DNA of 64,000 nucleotides from an uncultured Mycoplasmatota bacterium (GTDB taxonomy: Bacteria; Bacillota_I; Bacilli_A; RF39; UBA660), in NCBI GenBank assembly GCA_947302655.1, contig CAMYVW010000001.1:248001-312000 (forward strand), read 5' to 3'. The translations under genes were made by a program, and so were the position numbers. Shown here piece after piece: positions 9,004 to 18,400 of the stretch. Within the stretch, counting starts at the first letter, position 1. Every line of letters begins with the position of its first letter. The notes beneath the pieces are model-generated. The model had not been told where the DNA came from, made no database searches, and saw nothing but the letters and a program-made list of their open reading frames with translations.

Positions 9004-11046
9004 ATGTTAAAGAAAAGGAACAAAAAGGGATTTACTTTAGTAGAACTTCTAGCTGTTATAGTGATTTTAGCTGTAGTTATATTAATAGCAGTTACAGCAG
9101 TAATACCAAGAATGAATAATGCTAAGAAAAAAGCCTTGGTAGATGAAGCTTTAATGTATTTAAAAGCTGCTAAAGAATCCATAGTTTTTGATGCTGATCA
9201 ATCCCCGTCATGTATAAATGTATCTAACCTAAACGAAAAGTATATTAAAAAATCAAGTGATTCATATACTGGTGTCGTTAAAAACGAATATATTAACGGA
9301 GAATTATCACAAACTATAAATTTAACTAATGGTAGTTTGTATATCGTTGGTACAGATAATTTAACATCAACTGATGTTAAATCAAATATGCCAAAAGGAT
9401 TTGCAACATCATGTGCAGATTATAATCCAATTCTTGCTGAAAATGCTGATACCAATAACATAGCTTATAAACTTTTAATGAGTGAAGGTGGATCCACTCT
9501 TGATGCTAATTTAAATGTAATAAGTCAAAGAACGGCTACAGTTGATTTTAATAACGTTGAAACTAACGCATCAAAATCTGGTTTATATAAAGCCGAAGAT
9601 GATGATGGTGCGTCATTTTACTATAGAGGTGTAGTAAATAATAACTGGTTAGAGTTCGGGGGCTTCTACTGGAGAATAATTAGAATAAATGGTGATGGCT
9701 CTATCAGGATGATTTATTCTGGATTAAAAAGCTCTTCTCATACAGGCGATGAAGCAACAATAAAAAACACTTCTAATACGTATGCATCAGCATTTAAAAT
9801 ATATGATTATTTTTATGTTCAAACCGATGATGTAAGTGGACTTACAAATGATAAGGTTCAAACCCAATATTATAATGGTCGATTTTCTCATGCATATGGT
9901 GGATATATGTTCTATCCTGACTTTACTTTGATGACGTATGATTCATCAACACCTAGTAATAGTCGAAAACTTAATTATTTTTCAGCATATGGAAATATAA
10001 CATCAACTAAAAATGATTACTATTTTTTTAAAAATTTTGACCTTAATACCAACTGCAAAGCTACTGATCCACTAACTGGTGAGGGAGCCTGTACATTAGT
10101 TTGCCGCTCACTTGGTGATGATTGTATTGCAAGTAACTATTATACTCTTGCAACTACCGAAGGCAATTACTCTACGACGGCACCAGGGGTTTATACTGGC
10201 ACATCTTCAAGCAATCCAAATAGATATATTTTTACAAGCCCATATAAATATACTTGTTGGGGTAATTCAACTCCTGTTTTAAAAAATAATAGTGATGGCA
10301 CAACAAGTGTTTATATTTCGTGCCCATTAGTATCTGAAATAATTGGCACTATGGAAAATAAACAAAATCAGGCAGTTGTTAGATATCACGGCTTATTTTC
10401 TAGAGATATTAATTCTGCAACAACTAATGCAGTTGATAGTGATATTAAAAAACAAGTTGATATCTGGTATCAGAATAATATTTATAGTAAAAAAGATAAT
10501 GGTAATATTAATTACTTAGAAGAATATATAACTGATGGAATATTTTGTAATGATAGAACTTCACTTACAAATAATTATCCTTTTAATACATCTGGTGGAG
10601 CTTATGCATTTGGTTCTTATAGTAGAAATTATGTTTCAAAAGAGCCATCACTTAAGTGCCCAAATATAAAACGTGATGGGTTTACTTTATCGAGTTTAAG
10701 TGAAAACATTGTTTCATCTTCTAATAAAGGAAATATGGCACTAAAATATCCTGTTGGTTTAATAACAATGGATGAAATTGCTTTTGCAGGTGGAAAATAT
10801 AATGTGAATAATGAATCATATTATTTATACACTGGTAAAACTTATTTAACAATGACTCCACTATATTTATCTTCCGGAAATACATATACATATGTAGCAG
10901 GAGTTTATGATTCTGGTCAGATTAGTAATTCGATAATAACTAGTAATTATGGTGTACGTCCAGTAATAAATTTAAAATCAAGTGTATTATATGACTCAGG
11001 TTCTGGAACAGAAGCTGATCCATATAAAGTAAAACTAGCATCATAA
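9004..11046 (+). CDS. Large prepilin-like surface protein, paralogue 6
   Basis: The 680-residue product has the same architecture as paralogue 5: basic leader, pilin helix with Glu5, conserved Cys-containing neck, the FYYRGVVNNNW and FYWRIIRINGDGSIR motifs, a variable middle and the constant tail RPVINLKSSVLYDSGSG. Its first about 195 bases are identical to those of paralogue 7, beyond what protein conservation would require. Conserved Cys blocks (CTLVCRSLGDDC, KYTCWG, IFCNDR) suggest disulfide-stabilised extracellular folding. Start chosen at ATG 9004 with AAAGGGTG upstream. Confidence 0.8.
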   Translation: MLKKRNKKGFTLVELLAVIVILAVVILIAVTAVIPRMNNAKKKALVDEALMYLKAAKESIVFDADQSPSCINVSNLNEKYIKKSSDSYTGVVKNEYINGELSQTINLTNGSLYIVGTDNLTSTDVKSNMPKGFATSCADYNPILAENADTNNIAYKLLMSEGGSTLDANLNVISQRTATVDFNNVETNASKSGLYKAEDDDGASFYYRGVVNNNWLEFGGFYWRIIRINGDGSIRMIYSGLKSSSHTGDEATIKNTSNTYASAFKIYDYFYVQTDDVSGLTNDKVQTQYYNGRFSHAYGGYMFYPDFTLMTYDSSTPSNSRKLNYFSAYGNITSTKNDYYFFKNFDLNTNCKATDPLTGEGACTLVCRSLGDDCIASNYYTLATTEGNYSTTAPGVYTGTSSSNPNRYIFTSPYKYTCWGNSTPVLKNNSDGTTSVYISCPLVSEIIGTMENKQNQAVVRYHGLFSRDINSATTNAVDSDIKKQVDIWYQNNIYSKKDNGNINYLEEYITDGIFCNDRTSLTNNYPFNTSGGAYAFGSYSRNYVSKEPSLKCPNIKRDGFTLSSLSENIVSSSNKGNMALKYPVGLITMDEIAFAGGKYNVNNESYYLYTGKTYLTMTPLYLSSGNTYTYVAGVYDSGQISNSIITSNYGVRPVINLKSSVLYDSGSGTEADPYKVKLAS

Positions 11047-11165
11047 AGAAAGCGATTAGCTTTCTTTTTTTATTGTCAATGAAAGCCTTGCTTTCGTTGA
11101 CTAAACTCATATTTAAAGGTATACTTTAAATATAATAGGTTAGTATGTATAAAGGGTGCATTAAT
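11043..11165 (+). promoter_or_regulatory. Intergenic cassette copy 3: terminator, inverted repeat, promoter
   Basis: Terminator GAAAGC, GATTA, GCTTTC plus T run; inverted repeat 11075-11101; promoter TTGACT (11097-11102), 17 bases, TATACT (11120-11125). About 139 bases from 11043 are identical to the stretch from 13193. Confidence 0.75.
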
Positions 11166-13196
11166 ATGTTAAAGAAAAGGAACAAAAAGGGATTTACTTT
11201 AGTAGAACTTCTAGCTGTTATAGTGATTTTAGCTGTAGTTATATTAATAGCAGTTACAGCAGTAATACCAAGAATGAATAATGCTAAGAAAAAAGCCTTG
11301 GTAGATGAAGCTTTAATGTATTTAAAAGCTGCTAAAGAATCAATAGTGTTCGATGGTGATCAATCACCATCATGTATAAATGTATCTAACCTAAACGAAA
11401 AATATATAAAAAAATCAAGTGATTCATATACTGGTGTCGTTAAAAACGAATATATTAATGGAGAATTATCACAAACTATAAATCTAACAAACGGAAATTT
11501 ATATATTGTTGGTACAGATAATTTAACATCAAGTGATGTTAAATCAACTATACCTAAAGGCTTTGCAGCATCTTGTGGTGACTATAATCCTATTTTGGCT
11601 GAAAATGCAGATACTAACACACTTTCTTATAAACTTTTAATGAGTGAAGGCGCATCCACTATTGATGCTAATTTAAATACAATAAATCAAAGGACTTCAA
11701 CAGTTGATTTTACAGTTGCAGAAGATAATCAATCAAAATCTGGTTTATATAAAGCCGAAGATGATGATGGTGCATCATTTTACTATAGAGGTATAGTAAA
11801 TAATAACTGGGTAGAGTTTGGAGGCTTTTATTGGAGAGTAGTTAGAATAAATGGAAACGGATCAATTCGTTTAATATATTCTGGATTAAAAAACTCAACT
11901 CATACAGGAAATGATGCTGTTATATTAACAAGTAATAATACTTATTTAACACCATATGGTGATACCTCTTCACATACAACCGAAACTAAAGACATATCAG
12001 GTTTAACAAATACAAATATAACTACAACATATTCAAATGGTAGATTTGGTAATACTTATGTCGGATATATGTATAACCCAACTAAAGTGTTATCAACTTA
12101 TCCTAATAAAGAAGTAAGTAGTAGTTCCACTAATAATTTAAATAACTTTATAGGTTTTAAATTGATTAACAATAATAAACAGTATTATTTCTTCAAAGAT
12201 TTTGATGTAAACACTAATTGTAAGCTTGGAAGTAATCAAGATGAATCAGGAACATGCACCCTTGTTTGTCGTGAGCTTGGTGTTGATTGTATTCAAAGTA
12301 ACTATAATACAATGGCAACAACTCAAGGTAATTATTCAACAACAGCTGATGGAGTAACAACTAATCCAATCAATTATGTATTTACTGGAGACTTTAAATA
12401 TACATGTTGGGATTTTAGCACAGAAGTTACAAAAGCAAATAGTGATGGAACAACAAGTGTTTATATGTCATGTCCACTTGTTTCTGAAATAGTTGGTACC
12501 GTAAAAGATAATGCAACAACATCAAAGATAAAATTCCATGGATTATTCTCAGCTAGTCATGAATCATCTATAGAAAATGTTAGAGACAGTAATGCTAAAA
12601 AAGAAGTTGATTTATGGTATCAAAATAATATTCTTAATAAAAATGATGGAAAACAAACTCCAAGTAGTCTTGAACAATATCTATCTGATGAAATATTCTG
12701 TAATGATAGATCACCATTTTCAACTGTATTTCCAATAAATAATACAAGTTCATATGTATATTATCCATATAGAAGAGTATCAAATATATATGCACCAACA
12801 CTTAAATGTAGTAATCTATCAAATGATGGATTTACTTTAAGTGCTAATTCTCAAAGTATTGTAAGTAGCAGTAATAAAGGAAATAATTTATTAAAATATC
12901 CAGTTGGACTTATTACTGTAGATGAATTATCGTATGCTGGAGCAGTTAATAATCTTCAAAATCCAAATATGTATCTTAATGTTAATAAAACGTATTGGAC
13001 TATGTCTCCATTCCATTTTTATTTTAATGGAGTAGCATATGTATCATTTATGTTTAATACAGGTTCAATGGCATATGGTTCAAATACAACTGGTGGTTAT
13101 TCTATTAGACCAGTAATAAATTTAAAAGCAAGCGTCTTATATGATTCAGGTTCTGGAACAGAAGCTGATCCATATAAAGTAAAACTATCATTATAA
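11166..13196 (+). CDS. Large prepilin-like surface protein, paralogue 7
   Basis: The 676-residue product has the pilin N-terminus, conserved neck (CINVSNLNEKYIKKSSDSYT), GASFYYRG and FYWRVVRINGNGSIR motifs, and the constant tail RPVINLKASVLYDSGSG. The segment of about 300 residues between the FYWR motif and the tail differs strongly from its neighbours except at conserved Cys positions. The gene is flanked by its own promoter cassette and by a terminator. The head is DNA-identical to paralogue 6, which suggests recent duplication or gene conversion. Confidence 0.8.
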   Translation: MLKKRNKKGFTLVELLAVIVILAVVILIAVTAVIPRMNNAKKKALVDEALMYLKAAKESIVFDGDQSPSCINVSNLNEKYIKKSSDSYTGVVKNEYINGELSQTINLTNGNLYIVGTDNLTSSDVKSTIPKGFAASCGDYNPILAENADTNTLSYKLLMSEGASTIDANLNTINQRTSTVDFTVAEDNQSKSGLYKAEDDDGASFYYRGIVNNNWVEFGGFYWRVVRINGNGSIRLIYSGLKNSTHTGNDAVILTSNNTYLTPYGDTSSHTTETKDISGLTNTNITTTYSNGRFGNTYVGYMYNPTKVLSTYPNKEVSSSSTNNLNNFIGFKLINNNKQYYFFKDFDVNTNCKLGSNQDESGTCTLVCRELGVDCIQSNYNTMATTQGNYSTTADGVTTNPINYVFTGDFKYTCWDFSTEVTKANSDGTTSVYMSCPLVSEIVGTVKDNATTSKIKFHGLFSASHESSIENVRDSNAKKEVDLWYQNNILNKNDGKQTPSSLEQYLSDEIFCNDRSPFSTVFPINNTSSYVYYPYRRVSNIYAPTLKCSNLSNDGFTLSANSQSIVSSSNKGNNLLKYPVGLITVDELSYAGAVNNLQNPNMYLNVNKTYWTMSPFHFYFNGVAYVSFMFNTGSMAYGSNTTGGYSIRPVINLKASVLYDSGSGTEADPYKVKLSL

Positions 13197-13315
13197 AGAA
13201 AGCGATTAGCTTTCTTTTTTTATTGTCAATGAAAGCCTTGCTTTCGTTGACTAAACTCATATTTAAAGGTATACTTTAAATATAATAGGTTAGTATGTAT
13301 AAAGGGTGCATTAAT
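13193..13315 (+). promoter_or_regulatory. Intergenic cassette copy 4: terminator, inverted repeat, promoter
   Basis: DNA-identical to copy 3 over about 139 bases. Terminator, inverted repeat 13225-13251, promoter TTGACT (13247-13252), 17 bases, TATACT (13270-13275), then AAAGGGTG before ATG 13316. Confidence 0.75.
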
Positions 13316-15337
13316 ATGTTAAAGAAAAGGAAGAAAAAGGGCTTTACTTTAGTTGAACTTTTAGCAGTTATCGTAATTTTGGCTGTAGTTATATTGATAG
13401 CTGTAACAGCAGTAATTCCAAGAATGAATAACGCAAAGAAAAAAGCTTTATTAGATGAAGCTTTAATGTATTTAAAAGCAGCTAAAGAATCCATAGTTTT
13501 TGATGGTGATCAATCACCATCATGTATAAACGTATCTAACCTAAATGAAAATTATATTAAAAAATCAAGTGATTCATATACTGGCGTTGTTAAAAATGAA
13601 TATGTTAATGGAGAATTATCACAAACTATAAATTTAACCAATGGTAGTTTATATATTGTTGGTACAGATAATTTAACATCAAGTGATGTTAAATCAACTA
13701 TGCCAAAAGGATTTGCGGCTTCTTGTGGTGATTATAATCCTATTTTAGCTGAAAATGCTGATACAAACACTTTGGCTTATAAACTGCTTATGAGTGAAGG
13801 CGGATCAACTATTGAAGCCAATCTAGAAACTATTAATACAAGAACACAGGGTGTAAATTTTAGTGCAACTGAAGCAAATGCAGGAAATTCAGGTTTGTAT
13901 AAATCTGAAGATGATGACGGTGCATCATTTTTCTACCGTGGTAATGTTAGTAACAACTGGGTAGAATTTGCAGGATTCTACTGGAGAGTAATAAGAATCA
14001 ATGGAGATGGTTCAGTTCGTATGATTTATACTGGACTTAAAAATTCAAACCATACAGGTGCTAATGCAGCAATAAAAACAAGCCCATTTGGTGATGCAAC
14101 AAGCTACACAGTTCAAACACCTGATATAAGTGGACTTACTAGTACGAACAAGACAACAACATACACTAACGGAAGATTTACAAATAGTAATGTTGGTTAT
14201 ATGTATAATCCAGCTAAAATATTATCAGATTATCCAAAATATGAATTAAGCACATCTAAAAACTTATCTCAATTTCCAACATTTACTAACATTGATAACT
14301 CAAAACAATATTATATATTTAAAAATTTTGATTTTGAAAATGACTGCTTTATAGGTAATGGAAATGACGAAGAAGGAGCTTGTACTTTAAAATGTCGTTC
14401 TCTTGGTGATGATTGTATACTTACAAACTGGAACACTCACGCTACTACTGAAGGAAATTATTCAACAACAGCTGCTGGAATTTATCCTACAACAAACCCA
14501 ACACAATATGTATATACAAATGAATATAAATATTCATGCTGGTTAAATGCTACACCTGTAACAGTAAATAATAGTGACGGTACAACAAGTGTTTACATCT
14601 CATGCCCTGTAGTAACAAAAATAATAGGTACTGTTAAAAATCAAACGCAACAAGCAAAAGTTATTTATTATGGTGTTTTCTCACCAGATGAAGCATCAGC
14701 TAACATGAACAATAAAGATAGTAGAATGAAAATAGAACTAGAGAATTGGTACGAATCAAACATATATAATCATACAGACTCATCTTCAAAAAATTTGGAA
14801 GAGTATATAGCAGACGAGATCTTCTGTAATGACAGGACTGCAACAAGAGCTAACCAAGAGTTCCCACTTACAAGACAAAATGCATACTACTTTGATACTA
14901 ACACAAGAGTAAGTCAAACTAATAAAACACCAACTTTAAAATGCCTTAATAAATCACGAGATGCTTTCGCATTAAGCGGTGCATCATCAAGCTTAGTTAA
15001 TCCAAAAAGCTCGGGTAATAATCTGCTTAAATATCCTATAGGATTAATAAGTGTTGATGAAGTAAATATGGCTGGTGCAATGAATGGCTCATCTAATACT
15101 AATACAAGTTTCTACTTACATACTGGATCAAATTTTTGGACTATGTCACCATACCTATTTAACGCTAGTAATGCTTATGCTTATTTATGGTATGTTAGTT
15201 CACAAGGTATTTTATCTGCCTACCACACAACTAGTAATTATGGTGTAAGACCTGTTATAAATTTAAAAGCAAGTGTATTATATGATTCAGGTTCAGGAAC
15301 AGAAGCTGATCCATACACTGTTAAATTAAGTACTTAA
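13316..15337 (+). CDS. Large prepilin-like surface protein, paralogue 8
   Basis: The 673-residue product is the last of the tandem array, with the same order of parts: leader MLKKRKKKG, FTLVELL helix, Cys-containing neck, GASFFYRGNVSNNW, FYWRVIRINGDGSVR, a variable middle with conserved Cys blocks, and the tail RPVINLKASVLYDSGSG. The head is more diverged at DNA level than those of paralogues 6 and 7 although the protein is almost the same, while the upstream cassette is identical to copy 3. Function as in the other large paralogues: probably exported by a pilin-type pathway, target unknown. Confidence 0.8.
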   Translation: MLKKRKKKGFTLVELLAVIVILAVVILIAVTAVIPRMNNAKKKALLDEALMYLKAAKESIVFDGDQSPSCINVSNLNENYIKKSSDSYTGVVKNEYVNGELSQTINLTNGSLYIVGTDNLTSSDVKSTMPKGFAASCGDYNPILAENADTNTLAYKLLMSEGGSTIEANLETINTRTQGVNFSATEANAGNSGLYKSEDDDGASFFYRGNVSNNWVEFAGFYWRVIRINGDGSVRMIYTGLKNSNHTGANAAIKTSPFGDATSYTVQTPDISGLTSTNKTTTYTNGRFTNSNVGYMYNPAKILSDYPKYELSTSKNLSQFPTFTNIDNSKQYYIFKNFDFENDCFIGNGNDEEGACTLKCRSLGDDCILTNWNTHATTEGNYSTTAAGIYPTTNPTQYVYTNEYKYSCWLNATPVTVNNSDGTTSVYISCPVVTKIIGTVKNQTQQAKVIYYGVFSPDEASANMNNKDSRMKIELENWYESNIYNHTDSSSKNLEEYIADEIFCNDRTATRANQEFPLTRQNAYYFDTNTRVSQTNKTPTLKCLNKSRDAFALSGASSSLVNPKSSGNNLLKYPIGLISVDEVNMAGAMNGSSNTNTSFYLHTGSNFWTMSPYLFNASNAYAYLWYVSSQGILSAYHTTSNYGVRPVINLKASVLYDSGSGTEADPYTVKLST

Positions 15338-15340
15338 TTA

Positions 15341-15372
15341 AAATCAAATGCTTAACCGCATTTGATTTTTTA
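15341..15372 (+). terminator. Terminator of pilin paralogue 8
   Basis: Stem AAATCAAATGC, loop TTAACC, GCATTTGATTT and a T run. It ends the pilin array. Confidence 0.85.
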
Positions 15373-15437
15373 TTATCATTTTATATATTATTTATGATAT
15401 AATAAATCTAGTTTTAAAATGTAGGAGGGTTTAACAA

Positions 15438-18400
15438 ATGAATGATGCAGTATCTCGTTTTTTCAAAAGTATTAACTATAGTCCTACAGTTTTAGAAGAC
15501 TTTAACAGTGTAGAAATAGAAAAGGTTGTTTTAAATAAAAAAAGTGAATCTTTTAATGTTTATTTAAAATTAAAGAATCTAATTAATCCAAAAGATATTA
15601 AAAAACTTTTGTCATGTGCATCAAAAGGAATTAAAGGTGAAAAAAAATGTGTTTTACATTTTAATTATGAAGGAATAACTGATGAAGATATAAATAATTA
15701 TATAACAAATATAATTAATGATCTTGCATTAAAAAGGCCATCATTAATTAGTTTAACGAACACTAATATTGAAAAAGATGGTGAAATAATAATTGTTGAA
15801 GTATCAAGTAAAATAGAAGAAACAGAAATAAATAAAGAAGCAAAAAAAATAACTAATGAACTTATTAGTTTTGGCCTTCCTGAATTAATAATTACAACCA
15901 AGCTTAATGAAAATAAAAGAGAAGAAATAATTGAAGAAATTAATAAAAGTAAGGAAGAAGTAAAACTAAAAGAAGTTAGTGCCCCAGAATCAGACATAAT
16001 ATATGGAAAACATGTAGATGGTGAAGTATCTGAACTTGGCCAGATTATAACTGAAGCTAAAAAGGTTATTATCGAAGCATATGTATTTGGAACTGATTTT
16101 GTAGAAAGACAAGGAAAAAAAGGCCCAATTTATATTATGAATATCAAGATTAGCGATAAAACTAATAGTATTATGGCTAAGCTTTTAAGATTTGATGAAG
16201 AAGAATATAAGTTTATTTCTAAAAGCATTAAAGAAGGTTCATGGTATAGATTTTATGGCGATATTGAAGAAGATACTTATTTAAAAGATATTGTTTTAAA
16301 TATTAAAGGTATTGAAAAAATAAAAAGTAAGGATGAATCTAGAGTAGATAATGCACCTATTAAAAGAGTAGAACTACATGCTCATACAATGATGAGCCAA
16401 ATGGATGGACTAACTAAAGTTGACTTAGGTAAACATACATGTGAACTAGTCTCTAGATGTATTGATATGGGTTATAAAGGTGTTGCAATAACTGACCATA
16501 ATGGTTGCCAAGCATTTCCTATTGCTTACCAAATAATAAGTGGTTACAACAAAAAACAAGAAGACCCATCTAAGAAGTTTAAAGGTTTATACGGAACAGA
16601 GTTAACACTTGTTGATGATACAACATCTATTGTTAAAGATGCAACAGATGAAAGATTAGAAGGAAATACTTTTGTCGTATTTGATACAGAAACTACTGGT
16701 TTTAATGCAGCTGGTGGAGACCAGATGATTGAAATCGGTGCTGTAAAGATTAAAGATGGGGAAATAATTGACCGTTTTGATAAATTCATTAATCCTGGTC
16801 GTCATATACCTGACAATATTACAGCATTAACTGAAATTACTGATGAAATGGTTAAAGATGCCAAAACTGAAGCAGAGGTTACTAAGGAATTTTTAGATTG
16901 GGCTGGTTCATGCCCTATGGTAGCTCATAACGCCAAGTTTGATATATCCTTTGTCCAAATGGCAATGAATAAATATGATTTAGGTCCATTTAATAATACA
17001 GTAATTGATACTTTGGAGTTATCAAGACAATTAGATCAAGGCTTTGCAAGGCATAGTTTGTCAGCTCTTGTTAAAAGATATAATGTCCCATTTGATGAAG
17101 ATGCTCACCACAGAGCAGATTACGATGCAGAGGGTACAGCTTTAGTATTTGATAAAATGCTAAAAAAACTAGTTCAACAAAATATTGAAATTATTTCTGA
17201 GATTGATACAAACCTTGTTCCTAAAGAAGAAATACATAAATTTGGTAGAACCTTTCATTTTAATGCTATTGCATTAAATAGAACAGGTCTTAAAAATTTA
17301 TTTAAAATAATATCTCTTGCTAATACTAAGTACTTTTATAAAACACCAAGAATACCAAGAAGTGTTTTAAATGAACTTAGGGATGGTCTTATTATTGGTT
17401 CTGGGTGCTATGAATCTGAAGTTTTTATTGAAGCAAGAAGTAAAGATTCATCTGATTTAGCAAATATAATTAAGTTTTATGATTATGTTGAAGTGCAACC
17501 ACCAGAAGTATATTCACATTTAATTCAAACAAGTGATTTTAAAGATCAATACGAACTTGAAAATCACATCAGAAAAATAATTGATGAAACAAAGAAAAAT
17601 GGAAAACTAATTGTAGCTACTGGTGATGTTCATCACTTTGATAGAGAAGATAAAATATATCGTGAAATAATTGTTAATCAAAAAGTTCCAGGTGGTGGAA
17701 GACATCCTCTTGCTAAAAAAGAAATTACAAGTATTCCATCACAACACTTTAGAACAACTGAAGAAATGCTTAGTGATTTTGCATTTCTAAATAATGATGC
17801 TTTAATAAATGAAATTGTTATTGAAAACCCTAATAAAGTTTTAGATATGGTTCAAGAAATTGAAGTTATTATCGAAACTCATGGTGTTCCTTTTTCACCA
17901 AGAGTTCGAAGTGATGATGGAGAAAGTTATCTTGATTGTAAAAGAGTAGTTACTGATTTAGTATATGATAAAGCATCAAGTATGTATGGAAGCCCGCTTC
18001 CATACAATATTGAAGAGAGAATTGCTAAAGAGTTATATGGTGATATTGTATATAATTGCTGGCATGAAAAACTTGATAAAATGTATCCTGATAAGTCAAA
18101 TGATGAACTAGAAGCTTTAACATTTGAAAATTTACATAATACTATTTTTGAAGGCTTTGATGAAGTACATAAATTAGTTGAAGAATATGTTATTAATCAT
18201 TGGTTAACTGAAGATGGCGAGCAAACTCATGAAGCTGTTGAAAAGAAGATTAAAAAGAGTCTAGGTGGTATTATTGGTGGAGGATTTGACCCAATATATC
18301 TTATTGCTCAAAGACTTGTTAAACACTCAAATGATGATGGATATATCGTTGGATCTCGTGGCTCAGTTGGTTCATCATTTGTAGCAACTTTAATGGGAAT

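Noticed and set aside
6731-13315. CRISPR array or insertion sequence from the repeated intergenic segments
   Set aside because: The repeats are about 120-139 bases, spaced by about 2 kb of coding sequence, and consist of terminator and promoter parts. No transposase, terminal repeats or spacers are present.
15698-15997. Minus-strand open frames inside polC (also at 16544-16789, 19359-19592, 19712-20023)
   Set aside because: They lie wholly inside an intact essential gene, have low-complexity Ser/Ile-rich products and no ribosome sites.
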